Assembly: GCA_910584035.1 (NCBI GenBank)
Contig: CAJTZR010000074.1
Span: 1 to 9,550 of the forward strand
Direction of reading: 5' to 3'
Length of the DNA: 9,550 nucleotides
DNA from: an uncultured Christensenella sp.
Lineage (GTDB): Bacteria; Bacillota; Clostridia; Christensenellales; UBA3700
The position numbers and the translations under genes were made by a program. The notes below the pieces were generated by a model. The model ran no database searches. It saw nothing but the letters and a program-made list of their open reading frames with translations, and had not been told where the DNA came from. Below, piece by piece: positions 1-6,066 of the stretch (within the stretch, counting starts at the first letter, position 1; every line of letters begins with the position of its first letter).

Positions 1-17
1 ATATTATTTATAATTTT

Positions 18-46
18 ATTTTATCATAAGTAGGTTTATATGTCAA
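18..46 (-). promoter_or_regulatory. Sigma-A promoter firing leftward out of the window
   Basis: On the minus strand TTGACA (plus positions 41-46) is followed, after a 17-base spacer, by TAAAAT (18-23). A TGA just upstream of the -10 makes it an extended -10 element. The -35 is a perfect consensus match. Transcription would start near position 11 and leave the window, so the gene served is not visible. It lies downstream of the YlbJ-family gene, so whatever follows on the left is probably a separate transcription unit. Confidence 0.7.
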
Positions 47-157
47 TGTACAAATTTTTTCAAACTAAAACGATGATAACATTTAAATGTTAGTACTACT
101 ATAGATACTGCAAATAAAGAAAATTAAGAAAAATCTGTTCTGCAATCAAATATGAGA

Positions 158-1120
158 TTAAAATAAAATAATTGCAAAAATAATGCTTATTGCTGTTGCA
201 ATAATTGCTTGAGAAAGTTTTGCACATAGATATTTTGGTAAAGTCACACCGCATTTGGCAGTGTAATTGAGAGATTGTAGAGCAATGCAAGCACCGCCAA
301 ACGTTACAAGGAAAGTTGCAATCGGAATACTGATTGTAGCATTTAAATTGCATTTTGAAAGGTTTGCAAGCCCTCTTGTCATTTCAAAAAGACCATACCA
401 AACAGACTTTGTTACCTCGCTATCAATGCCAATATGCTCAAAAGCTGTAGTTATTAAATTTGTTAAATATATCTTATCAACAAGGGTAATTATAAAAGAC
501 ATTATTGCGATATATCCGCCAACAATAGCAATACTTATAATGCTGTCAATCATACTTTTACTTAGTATGTCGTCATAATTATTAGCAAGGTTATAATTTG
601 TGTCTAATTCCTTATTCTTAGGGCGGTAAATGAAAGCATTTATAAAAGCCGATAAAATATGCGATAAATAAATTATATAGCCATATAGAGTACTACCAAG
701 CATACTGCTAATTGTTCCAATAATAAAAATAGGACCGCATACGTTGGATAGCACACTAATTATCAAGCAACTTTGTTTGCTTATAGCACCATTGTCATAT
801 AAATCTCTTGTTAATTTACTACCAATTGGGTATCCACAAAATATGCTCATTACTACAACATAACCAGTTATTGCTGGTGCGTGATAAACTTTGGCAAGTG
901 GCTTTTTAAGTAATGTGGAAAGCTCTGACGCACTGCCAATCATTGTAAGCAGTTTGTTGAAAAATATAAAAGGAAATAGGGCAGGTAATACATTTTTTGC
1001 GTATAAAATAAAAGCACTTAATGTTCCCGCAATATAGTCTAAAGGGGAAATAAGTGCTGTAATTATCACAAGAATTATTAAAAAAGTTAAAATATATTTT
1101 TTATTTAGTTTTTTTACCAC
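158..1120 (-). CDS. ylbJ: YlbJ-family sporulation membrane protein (nucleoside-recognition/GATE-type domain)
   Basis: A 320-residue polytopic membrane protein. YlbJ of Bacillus is a sporulation-associated integral membrane protein of the nucleoside-recognition (Gate) family; its molecular activity is not settled. Visible here are a hydrophobic N-terminal segment (about 9-28), the FCGYPIGSKLT motif (94-104), which matches the family G-P-G-x-K signature, SNVCGPIFIIG (125-135), and a second half with LFEMTRGLANLS (244-255) and TFGGACIALQSL (273-284), also family-like. A short polar loop at about 166-190 separates the halves. At 320 residues it is shorter than Bacillus YlbJ (about 400), mostly through short loops, with both halves present. 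The start is GTG, with no Shine-Dalgarno sequence in the T-rich leader and no better in-frame codon upstream, so the start is uncertain. It lies 81 bases downstream of tmcAL on the same strand and may be read from it. Family confidence is good; the spore role is inferred from the family. Confidence 0.8.
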   Translation of the reverse strand: MVKKLNKKYILTFLIILVIITALISPLDYIAGTLSAFILYAKNVLPALFPFIFFNKLLTMIGSASELSTLLKKPLAKVYHAPAITGYVVVMSIFCGYPIGSKLTRDLYDNGAISKQSCLIISVLSNVCGPIFIIGTISSMLGSTLYGYIIYLSHILSAFINAFIYRPKNKELDTNYNLANNYDDILSKSMIDSIISIAIVGGYIAIMSFIITLVDKIYLTNLITTAFEHIGIDSEVTKSVWYGLFEMTRGLANLSKCNLNATISIPIATFLVTFGGACIALQSLNYTAKCGVTLPKYLCAKLSQAIIATAISIIFAIILF

Positions 1121-1201
1121 ATTACAATTTATGTTGAAAAAAAATTAATATGAAAAAAAACTTAATAATTATAAAACAAAAATTTGCTATTTTTATAAAA
1201 A

Positions 1202-2326
1202 TTAATCTAAATTAGCTTTTACAATAACCAGATTACTACTTGCTATTTTGTCGGTTGAGAGGATATTATAAATTTTGTTTGCATTACTATTCAAGTTTGA
1301 TTGAATCTCATCGCCAGAAAAATCTATTTTGCTGAGTAAATACTTTTTATCCTCATTTACAGCAAGAATATTAGGTTTACCTATTTTTGTAAGAGCAGTG
1401 CTTGTATGCCACAAAGCGATATGAGTAAGTATGCGTTTAATTTTTGATTTTGTATATCTTTTAGTATGTACAAGGTCTACAAGTTCCTTATAGTTGTTTG
1501 CGATTTGGCTATATTTTTTTATTCTATTAATAATACCCTCGTTATCCTCGTAAACGTTATCCATATCAATACAATTGTTTGCAATTATAGCAAAAAATTT
1601 GTCATAATCAATTTTGCTTTTAGTTAAATCGTCACATACAAATTGCGGAATTTTAAGCAAGCTTGTATCGGTTATGTTTTGTGATAGAGCTAATCTAATA
1701 CTTTTTGCACTATTAAATTGAGGGGTAAATTTGTCCTCATTATAACCACCACCAATACGTTTTATTGGTATAAGTTTTGCATTGCAATTTAATTTTTTTG
1801 CTTGCTTAATATATTCTATACCAAGTATGTTATTTGGTGAATTTGCAATTTTAGTATCGATTTTCGTAAGGTTAATTAGTGCTTTCTCGCAAGCTACTGG
1901 GTAGGAGAGTCCGTCATTTAAGTAAGTTTTTATAAGGTTATTATATTCCTCTTTTGTAGTTAACTCTGCAATAGTATTTAAAGTGTCAAAGTTATCACAT
2001 TCTGCACCAAAGCAAATTAAACCTATGTCTTTAATTTTGTTAGCAATTTGAATAGCACCATTTGCAAAGAATTCTGCAGAAGAGGTTGCATATACAATGG
2101 GTAACTCAATAACCATATCCACACCTGCAAAAATAGCGTGCTTGGCACGAGTGTATTTGTTAAGCACACTTATATCACCACGTTGCGTAAAGTTGCCACT
2201 CATAATAGCAATAATGCTGTTATCCTCATTGGGTGCAAGCTGTTCAAGCAGTTGTTTAGTTTGATTAATGTGGTAAATATGTCCATTGTGTAGTGGATTA
2301 TATTCCACAATTATTGCAGCTATCAA
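1202..2326 (-). CDS. tmcAL: tRNA(Met) cytidine acetate ligase TmcAL (YlbM family)
   Basis: A 374-residue cytoplasmic enzyme. The family uses ATP to activate acetate as acetyl-adenylate and transfers the acetyl group to wobble cytidine 34 of elongator tRNA-Met, forming ac4C. Seen: an N-terminal nucleotidyltransferase fold with EYNPLHNGH (8-16; the HNGH is the HIGH-like ATP motif), MSGNFTQRGD (42-51), GVDMVIELP (68-76), FGAECDN (106-112), KRIGGGYN (189-196) and SAKSIRLAL (206-214), then the C-terminal helical region with KRYTKSKIKRILTHIALWH (289-307). The length fits a family of about 400 residues. The start is TTG, chosen because GGAGGT lies 4 bases upstream. An ATT one codon earlier would place the EYNP motif at the usual distance from the N terminus, but ATT is a rare initiator. 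It diverges from pta, whose pathway makes acetate, and is followed by the YlbJ-family gene, the usual Firmicute neighbourhood. Confidence 0.92.
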   Translation of the reverse strand: MIAAIIVEYNPLHNGHIYHINQTKQLLEQLAPNEDNSIIAIMSGNFTQRGDISVLNKYTRAKHAIFAGVDMVIELPIVYATSSAEFFANGAIQIANKIKDIGLICFGAECDNFDTLNTIAELTTKEEYNNLIKTYLNDGLSYPVACEKALINLTKIDTKIANSPNNILGIEYIKQAKKLNCNAKLIPIKRIGGGYNEDKFTPQFNSAKSIRLALSQNITDTSLLKIPQFVCDDLTKSKIDYDKFFAIIANNCIDMDNVYEDNEGIINRIKKYSQIANNYKELVDLVHTKRYTKSKIKRILTHIALWHTSTALTKIGKPNILAVNEDKKYLLSKIDFSGDEIQSNLNSNANKIYNILSTDKIASSNLVIVKANLD

Positions 2327-2330
2327 AATG

Positions 2331-2336
2331 ACCTCC
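2331..2336 (-). promoter_or_regulatory. Ribosome binding site that sets the TTG start of tmcAL
   Basis: On the minus strand GGAGGT ends 4 bases before the TTG codon at 2326-2324. The spacing is short but there is no ATG or GTG nearby in frame. It supports TTG, or less probably the adjacent ATT, as the initiator. Confidence 0.7.
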
Positions 2337-2341
2337 GATTG

Positions 2342-2400
2342 TTTATTAAAAAATATAAGGTAATTTGCTTGTAAAGTATTGATTTTTATTAAAAAATATA
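2342..2400. repeat. 16-base direct repeat in the tmcAL-pta divergent region
   Basis: TTTATTAAAAAATATA occurs exactly at 2342-2357 and at 2385-2400, 43 bases start to start, about four helical turns. The second copy fills nearly all of the spacer of the pta promoter. The copies contain only A and T, so chance or intrinsic curvature are real alternatives to a protein binding site. Confidence 0.6.
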
Positions 2401-2407
2401 TTATAAT
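2379..2407 (+). promoter_or_regulatory. Sigma-A promoter of pta (probably pta-ackA)
   Basis: TTGATT (2379-2384), a 17-base spacer and TATAAT (2402-2407). Transcription would start near 2414, giving a leader of about 84 bases before the pta ATG. The -35 matches the consensus in four of six positions and the -10 in all six. Confidence 0.65.
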
Positions 2408-2413
2408 AAAAAT

Positions 2414-2437
2414 TAATGAATAACCTTATATTCATTA
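2414..2437 (+). promoter_or_regulatory. Stem-loop at the 5' end of the pta transcript
   Basis: TAATGAATA (2414-2422) is exactly complementary to TATTCATTA (2429-2437) around a 6-base loop. The dyad begins at the predicted transcription start of pta, so it could be an mRNA-stabilising 5' hairpin or, as DNA, an operator overlapping the start site. It is all A and T except for one pair, so it would be a weak RNA helix. Confidence 0.45.
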
Positions 2438-2497
2438 TATAACATTTTAAAAAAAATTAAAAGTATTTTAAGCAAATTATTTGGAGGATTTATACTT

Positions 2498-3493
2498 ATG
2501 AGTAAGTTGATGGATTCAATTATTAAGAAAGCAACTAAACTTGGTAAAACTATTGTATTACCAGAGGGTGAAGAGCCACGTATTATAGAGGCGGCAAGAT
2601 TTATTACTGATGGTAAAATTGCAAAAGTGATATTGCTAGGTGATAGAGAAATTATTAAAGAGGTTCGCCCTGACATTAATGTTGACGATATTGAGGTAAT
2701 CAATCCAAAAACTTCTGATAAGTTTGAGGTATATTCAAACACATTGTTTGAACTTAGAAAGGCTAAAGGAATGACTATTGAGCAAGCTCAAAGCTTAGTT
2801 AAAAACAACAATTTGTTTTTTGGTGCATTAATGCTAAAGCTTGGCGAGGCTGATGGAATGGTTGGCGGTGCAATCAACTCAACTGGTAATGTATTAAGAG
2901 CGGGCTTGCAAGTAGTAAAGACTGCAGCTGGTGTAAGCACTGTTTCAAGCTGTTTTCTTATGAGTTTTGACAATACTTTATATAAAGATAATCAAGTTAT
3001 GGTATTTGGTGATTGTGCAGTTAATCCAAACCCTAATGCAGACCAATTGTGTGATATTGCAATTTCAACAGCAGCATCTGCCGCAAGCCTTGCTGGTATT
3101 GAGCCAAGAGTAGCAATGTTATCTTTCTCAACAAAGGGTAGTGCAAAACACGAAAATGTTGATAAGGTAGTAGAAGCTACAAATAAAGTTATTGAAAAAT
3201 GTCCTAATATGATTATAGATGGCGAGCTACAAGTTGATGCAGCTTTAGTTCCAAGTGTAGCTAAATTGAAAGCACCTAATGGTAAACTTGAAGGTAAGGC
3301 AAATGTGCTAATTTTCCCTGACCTTGGAGCTGGTAATATTGGTTATAAGCTTGCACAAAGGCTTGCTGGTGCAGAAGCTGTAGGTCCAATCTGTCAAGGT
3401 TTTGCAAAGCCAATCAATGACTTGTCAAGAGGTTGCGTTGTTAGCGATATCGTTGGTGTTGTTGCTATTACTGCAGTTCAATCAAGCAAATAA
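2498..3493 (+). CDS. pta: Phosphate acetyltransferase
   Basis: A 331-residue cytoplasmic enzyme that converts acetyl-CoA and phosphate to acetyl phosphate and CoA, the first step of acetate fermentation. The whole protein is one PTA/PTB domain of the short, single-domain type found in Firmicutes. Family motifs: LPEGEEPRIIEAA (21-33), GALMLKLGEADGMVGGA (109-125), KTAAGVSTVSSCFLM (141-155), AVNPNPNADQLCDIA (174-188), LSFSTKGSAKHENVDKV (208-224), IDGELQVDAALVP (240-252) and PDLGAGNIGYKLAQRL (274-289), with SRGCVVSDIVG near the end. It is full length, with ATG preceded by GGAGG (2483-2487) at a 10-base spacing. It leads the pta-ackA pair, and no terminator is evident between the two genes. Nothing odd was seen in the protein. 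Confidence 0.97.
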   Translation: MSKLMDSIIKKATKLGKTIVLPEGEEPRIIEAARFITDGKIAKVILLGDREIIKEVRPDINVDDIEVINPKTSDKFEVYSNTLFELRKAKGMTIEQAQSLVKNNNLFFGALMLKLGEADGMVGGAINSTGNVLRAGLQVVKTAAGVSTVSSCFLMSFDNTLYKDNQVMVFGDCAVNPNPNADQLCDIAISTAASAASLAGIEPRVAMLSFSTKGSAKHENVDKVVEATNKVIEKCPNMIIDGELQVDAALVPSVAKLKAPNGKLEGKANVLIFPDLGAGNIGYKLAQRLAGAEAVGPICQGFAKPINDLSRGCVVSDIVGVVAITAVQSSK

Positions 3494-3504
3494 TAATTTT
3501 ATAA

Positions 3505-3657
3505 GGTGTAAATTAAACGACACATAATTTCTATTATTAGAAGCTGAACATATACACCACAAAAAAAGTTATTTTGTGGGGGACACGATAAGCAGAGCGG
3601 ATACACATTTTTCAGTAACTGATGCTTATTAAAAATGTGTCGAAAATCGGTATTAAA
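3505..3657 (+). ncRNA. Candidate structured RNA element in the ackA leader (family unrecognised)
   Basis: The pta-ackA gap carries a complementary set that nests cleanly. CGACACAT (3518-3525) pairs with ATGTGTCG (3635-3642) and encloses three hairpins: TTCTA/TAGAA (3529-3533 with 3538-3542), CCACAAAA/TTTTGTGG (3557-3564 with 3572-3579) and ATAAGCA/TGCTTAT (3588-3594 with 3623-3629). A competing 10-bp hairpin, ACACATTTTT/AAAAATGTGT (3603-3612 with 3631-3640), uses the same 3' strand and excludes the closing helix. If formed together with ATAAGCA/TGCTTAT it would make a pseudoknot. GGTGTA (3505-3510) can also pair with TACACC (3553-3558). The stretch 3576-3600 is much richer in G than the surrounding spacer. 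I do not recognise a known riboswitch consensus, and no U-tract terminator follows. All pairings were found by eye. Confidence 0.4.
3640..3657 (+). repeat. 18-base intergenic repeat, copy 1
   Basis: TCGAAAATCGGTATTAAA here is identical to 8377-8394. This copy starts on the last bases of the closing helix of the candidate RNA upstream of ackA. The 17 bases before each copy also match at 11 positions. Confidence 0.75.
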
Positions 3658-3699
3658 TTTAATTTTTACAATAAATTACATAAATAAAGAGGTAAATAA

Positions 3700-4893
3700 A
3701 TGAAAATTTTAGTTGTAAATGCGGGCAGTAGCTCACTTAAATATCAAGTTATAGATATGACAAATGAAAGTTGTTTGTGTAGTGGTGGTGTTGATTGCAT
3801 AGGTCAAAAAACTTCAACAATTGAACATAAGGTTAGCGGAAAGGGTGAACATATTGAAACTCACCATTTTGATAACCATACAGAAGCTTTGAAAGTTGTG
3901 TTCGGTTTGCTTACAGATAAAGTTCACGGCGTTGTTAGTAAAATTGATGAGATTAGTGCAGTAGGTCATAGAGTTTTGCACAGCGGTGAGGACTTTGATG
4001 CCTCTGTAGTTATAACTAAAGAAACTCTTGAGATTATGAAAAAGAATATTCCTTTAGGACCATTGCATATGCCAGCTAATATTGCTTGTATTGAGTCTTG
4101 CCAAAGCTTATTGCCAAACGTACCAATGGTAGCAGTGTTTGATACAGCTTTTCATATGACAATGCCTAAATATGCGTATATGTACGCTATTCCATATGAA
4201 GATTACGAGCAATATAAAGTTCGCCGTTATGGTTTTCACGGAACATCTCATAAATATGTAACTGGTGAAGCTATTAAAATGATGGGAACAGATAAGTGCA
4301 AAATTATCAACTGCCATTTGGGTAATGGTTCATCAATTTCAGCTGTTAAAGACGGAAAGTGTCAAGATACATCAATGGGCTTGACTCCACTTGAGGGACT
4401 TATGATGGGTACTCGTTCTGGTGATATTGACCCAGCTTGTCTAGAGTTTTTGATGGACAAAAAGGGTATGGATATTCACGAAATGTTAAACTACTTAAAT
4501 AAAAAGAGTGGATTCCTTGGTGTGTCAGGTATATCATCAGATGCAAGAGCAGTTGCTGCCGCAGCAGAACAAGGAAATGAAAGAGCTCAACTTGTTCAAG
4601 AGATGACATCTTATCGTATTAGAAAGTATATCGGTGCATATGCAGCAAGCTTACAAGGCGTTGATTGTATCGTATTTACTGGTGGTATTGGTGAAAATGC
4701 TTTTGCTGCAAGACGTAGAGTGCTTGAAAAATTGGACTGGCTTGGCGTTAAAATCGATTGGGAGAAAAATGCTAATTTGCCAAGGAAACAAAATGTTGAA
4801 ATTTCAACACCAGACTCAAAAGTTAGGGTATTTGTAATTCCTACTAATGAGGAATTGGTAATTGCAAGAGAGACTAAAGATTTAATTTGTTGA
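3700..4893 (+). CDS. ackA: Acetate kinase
   Basis: A 397-residue cytoplasmic enzyme of the acetokinase branch of the ASKHA fold. It converts acetyl phosphate and ADP to acetate and ATP, the energy-yielding step after Pta. Seen: VVNAGSSSLKY (5-15, with Asn7), GHRVLHSG (89-96, with Arg91), FDTAFH (147-152, with Asp148), YGFHGTSHKYV (177-187, with His180), CHLGNGSSISAV (205-216), TSMGLTPLEGLMMGTRSGD (224-242), FTGGIGENA (326-334) and PTNEELVIARET (381-392). These correspond to the catalytic and nucleotide-binding residues known from Methanosarcina acetate kinase. The length is normal and complete. ATG follows GAGG (3689-3692) at a 7-base spacing. It lies 206 bases after pta with no obvious terminator, so co-transcription is likely, but the candidate RNA element in the gap could adjust ackA separately. 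Confidence 0.98.
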   Translation: MKILVVNAGSSSLKYQVIDMTNESCLCSGGVDCIGQKTSTIEHKVSGKGEHIETHHFDNHTEALKVVFGLLTDKVHGVVSKIDEISAVGHRVLHSGEDFDASVVITKETLEIMKKNIPLGPLHMPANIACIESCQSLLPNVPMVAVFDTAFHMTMPKYAYMYAIPYEDYEQYKVRRYGFHGTSHKYVTGEAIKMMGTDKCKIINCHLGNGSSISAVKDGKCQDTSMGLTPLEGLMMGTRSGDIDPACLEFLMDKKGMDIHEMLNYLNKKSGFLGVSGISSDARAVAAAAEQGNERAQLVQEMTSYRIRKYIGAYAASLQGVDCIVFTGGIGENAFAARRRVLEKLDWLGVKIDWEKNANLPRKQNVEISTPDSKVRVFVIPTNEELVIARETKDLIC

Positions 4894-4899
4894 AAATGG

Positions 4900-4908
4900 T
4901 GTTATAAT
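4900..4908 (+). promoter_or_regulatory. Extended -10 promoter element just after ackA
   Basis: TGTTATAAT is a perfect extended -10 (TGnTATAAT). The -35 position 16 to 18 bases upstream overlaps the end of ackA and is poor, which extended -10 promoters tolerate. Transcription would start near 4915. There is no gene immediately downstream, so it may make a non-coding RNA or be a fortuitous AT-rich match. Confidence 0.4.
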
Positions 4909-4914
4909 ATAAGT

Positions 4915-5127
4915 ATGTTTGTAAAAGATAAAGATTTTTAATACGAGATTGAATCAGCTATTGTTACTATGTTTATAGATTTATTGTGTGTCACAATGTT
5001 GATAGTACTTTTACAAGTTGCGATTTAACCGAAAGTAGTTTAAAAACTGCGATTTAAAAAGTACAGTTATAGGCAATATATAGTATTTTTATTGCCAAGG
5101 TTGTACAAGATTGTTCAAAAATCTTTA
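4915..5127 (+). ncRNA. Candidate small RNA downstream of ackA
   Basis: TAAAGATTTTT (4929-4939) is exactly complementary to AAAAATCTTTA (5117-5127), enclosing about 180 bases. Inside are ATTGTG/CACAAT (near 4983-4997), GTACTTTT/AAAAGTAC (5005-5012 with 5057-5064), whose interior can extend through AGTT/AACT and a TTTAAC/GTTTAAA hairpin, and GGCAATA/TATTGCC (5072-5078 with 5090-5096). A 10-base direct repeat TGCGATTTAA (5019-5028, 5048-5057) lies in the central hairpin. An extended -10 promoter sits just upstream. No strong terminator follows and no known RNA family was recognised. 6S RNA has this general size and closed shape, but I cannot confirm its conserved bubble. Confidence 0.28.
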
Positions 5128-5252
5128 ATTATATTGTTATTAATTTTAACACTTATTAAAATACGTAATTTTATAAAATTAGAGTAAACACATAGTTTTT
5201 AGTTAAAATCAAGTTAAAAATAGCTTTTTTGTATAAAAATGCGTTATTTTAA

Positions 5253-5281
5253 TTGACAAAAAGATAATATTAATATATAAT
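5253..5281 (+). promoter_or_regulatory. Consensus sigma-A promoter of the DUF177-rpmF operon
   Basis: TTGACA (5253-5258), a 17-base spacer and TATAAT (5276-5281) match the sigma-A consensus perfectly. Transcription would start near 5288, leaving a leader of under 20 bases before the AGGAGG ribosome binding site (5293-5298). The strength fits a ribosomal protein operon. Confidence 0.87.
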
Positions 5282-5305
5282 TTTATAGGTTGAGGAGGGT
5301 AAACT

Positions 5306-5809
5306 ATGTCTATAAATATTGCAAAAGCAAATCAAGGCGAGTTTTATCCTTTTAAATTGACTATAAAAGCAAACAATGATATTTTGTCTGGCTTGCTTGC
5401 AAAATTTGATAGCGATATTGAGGTTGAAGGAACTTTTGTTGTGGATAATGACAATGTTTATATAGACAGTAACCTTGAATATTCTATTATATTTCAATGC
5501 GACAGGTGTTTAGCAGATGTAAAAAAGGACTTTTCAGTTCGTTGTATGGCAAGTTTTTATATGTTGGGTGAGGAAGCTGTTGATGGCTACTACCCATACA
5601 CAAATAATCTTGTTGATATGACTTTACCAGTACAGCAAGAAATCGTTCTAAATTTGCCTACAAGAGTGCTATGCAGTCAAGATTGTAAAGGTTTATGTTC
5701 TGTTTGCGGAAAAAATTTGAATGAAGGTAGTTGCGATTGCAACGAATCTCAAAATATTGAAAATTATACACCTAACAATCCGTTTAGTGTGTTAAAGAAT
5801 TTAAAATAA
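5306..5809 (+). CDS. yceD: DUF177 (YceD) family protein
   Basis: A 167-residue cytoplasmic protein of the DUF177/YceD family, which is commonly encoded just upstream of rpmF and has been linked to 23S rRNA accumulation; its biochemical activity is not established. Seen: a first Cys pair CDRC (65-68) in the conserved block after the strand IIFQ, the central VDMTLPVQQEIVLNLPTRVLC (103-123), and a Cys-rich tail with Cys123, 127, 131, 134, 143 and 145 (CKGLCSVCGKNLNEGSCDC, 127-145). This suggests zinc binding, as in other Firmicute members. The C terminus ends with NPFSVLKNLK, a typical family ending. ATG follows AGGAGG at a 7-base spacing. It is the first gene of a two-gene operon with rpmF, 21 bases downstream. 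Confidence 0.9.
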   Translation: MSINIAKANQGEFYPFKLTIKANNDILSGLLAKFDSDIEVEGTFVVDNDNVYIDSNLEYSIIFQCDRCLADVKKDFSVRCMASFYMLGEEAVDGYYPYTNNLVDMTLPVQQEIVLNLPTRVLCSQDCKGLCSVCGKNLNEGSCDCNESQNIENYTPNNPFSVLKNLK

Positions 5810-5830
5810 ATCTACGGGAGGTGCAAGGAA

Positions 5831-6022
5831 ATGGCAGTTCAAAAGAATAAAACATCTAAACAAAGAAAACATACAAGAGCCGCTAATTGGAAAATCAGTG
5901 CTCCAAATCTATCAGAATGCCCAAATTGTGGTGAGCTAAGAGTTAGCCACAAGGTTTGTCCAAATTGTGGTGCATATGATGGTAAAACTGTAGTAGATAT
6001 GAGCGAAAAGAAAGCTAACTAA
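5831..6022 (+). CDS. rpmF: 50S ribosomal protein L32
   Basis: A 63-residue ribosomal protein of the large subunit. The N terminus AVQKNKTSKQRKHTRAANWK (2-21) is the basic L32 signature. It is followed by a zinc ribbon with Cys30-Cys33 and Cys43-Cys46 (CPNCGELRVSHKVCPNCG, 30-47), so this is the zinc-binding form of L32. Length is normal. ATG follows GGGAGGTG (5816-5823) at a 7-base spacing. It is translated from the DUF177 transcript and followed directly by a strong intrinsic terminator. In many bacteria rpmF is followed by plsX; here plsX lies about 3.4 kb further on. Confidence 0.97.
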   Translation: MAVQKNKTSKQRKHTRAANWKISAPNLSECPNCGELRVSHKVCPNCGAYDGKTVVDMSEKKAN

Positions 6023-6035
6023 TTTTAATTAATGT

Positions 6036-6066
6036 AAAAGAGTTCCTAAAGTTAGGAACTCTTTTT
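6036..6066 (+). terminator. Intrinsic terminator of the DUF177-rpmF operon
   Basis: AAAAGAGTTCCTA (6036-6048) pairs perfectly with TAGGAACTCTTTT (6053-6065) around a 4-base loop, and the right arm runs into a T tract at 6062-6066. It lies 14 bases after the rpmF stop. With A-tract and T-tract on both sides it could work in either direction. Confidence 0.92.

Larger units (their letters stand above)
4894..5252. other. Intergenic region between ackA and the DUF177-rpmF promoter
   Basis: No convincing gene. A promoter-like extended -10 (4900-4908) starts just after the ackA stop. Then follow a candidate small RNA (4915-5127), a 7-bp all-AT hairpin (ATTTTAA/TTAAAAT, around 5140-5160) and a perfect 16-base AT palindrome (5166-5181). 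No clear intrinsic terminator for ackA was found. The rest is AT-rich spacer. Confidence 0.6.

Noticed and set aside
77..92. 16-base palindrome TAACATTTAAATGTTA downstream of the YlbJ-family gene as a terminator
   Set aside because: Weak AT stem and no T tract on the minus strand after it.
1121..1201. Terminator or sporulation sigma promoter between tmcAL and the YlbJ-family gene
   Set aside because: There are T runs and a CATATTAAT stretch, but no stable hairpin and no pair of boxes at the correct spacing.
2337..2430. Minus-strand promoter for tmcAL
   Set aside because: Several TATAAT or TATATT matches exist, but none has a credible -35 at 16-18 bases. A promoter must exist there, but I cannot place it.
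2413..2742. Minus-strand open frame over the start of pta
   Set aside because: It is the antisense of a well-conserved gene and covers its promoter and leader; no ribosome binding site or domain was seen.
3618..3650. CTGATG followed by CGAAA, resembling a hammerhead ribozyme core
   Set aside because: The A after CTGATG is missing and the flanking bases do not form the required stems in the right order.
4983..4997. ATTGTG/CACAAT dyad as a Rex-type redox operator
   Set aside because: The spacing is too short for the 18-base Rex site, and it does not overlap a promoter.
4915..5028. Tiny frames after ackA (8 codons from 4915; 19 hydrophobic codons from 4969)
   Set aside because: No ribosome binding site, and the frames are interrupted by a stop. 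The region is better explained as non-coding.
5072..5096. GGCAATA/TATTGCC hairpin as the ackA terminator
   Set aside because: No T tract follows it on the plus strand, and it lies about 180 bases after the stop codon.
5166..5181. 16-base perfect palindrome TAATTTTATAAAATTA
   Set aside because: Pure A and T, not at a promoter and with no T tract after it. It is likely chance in this base composition.
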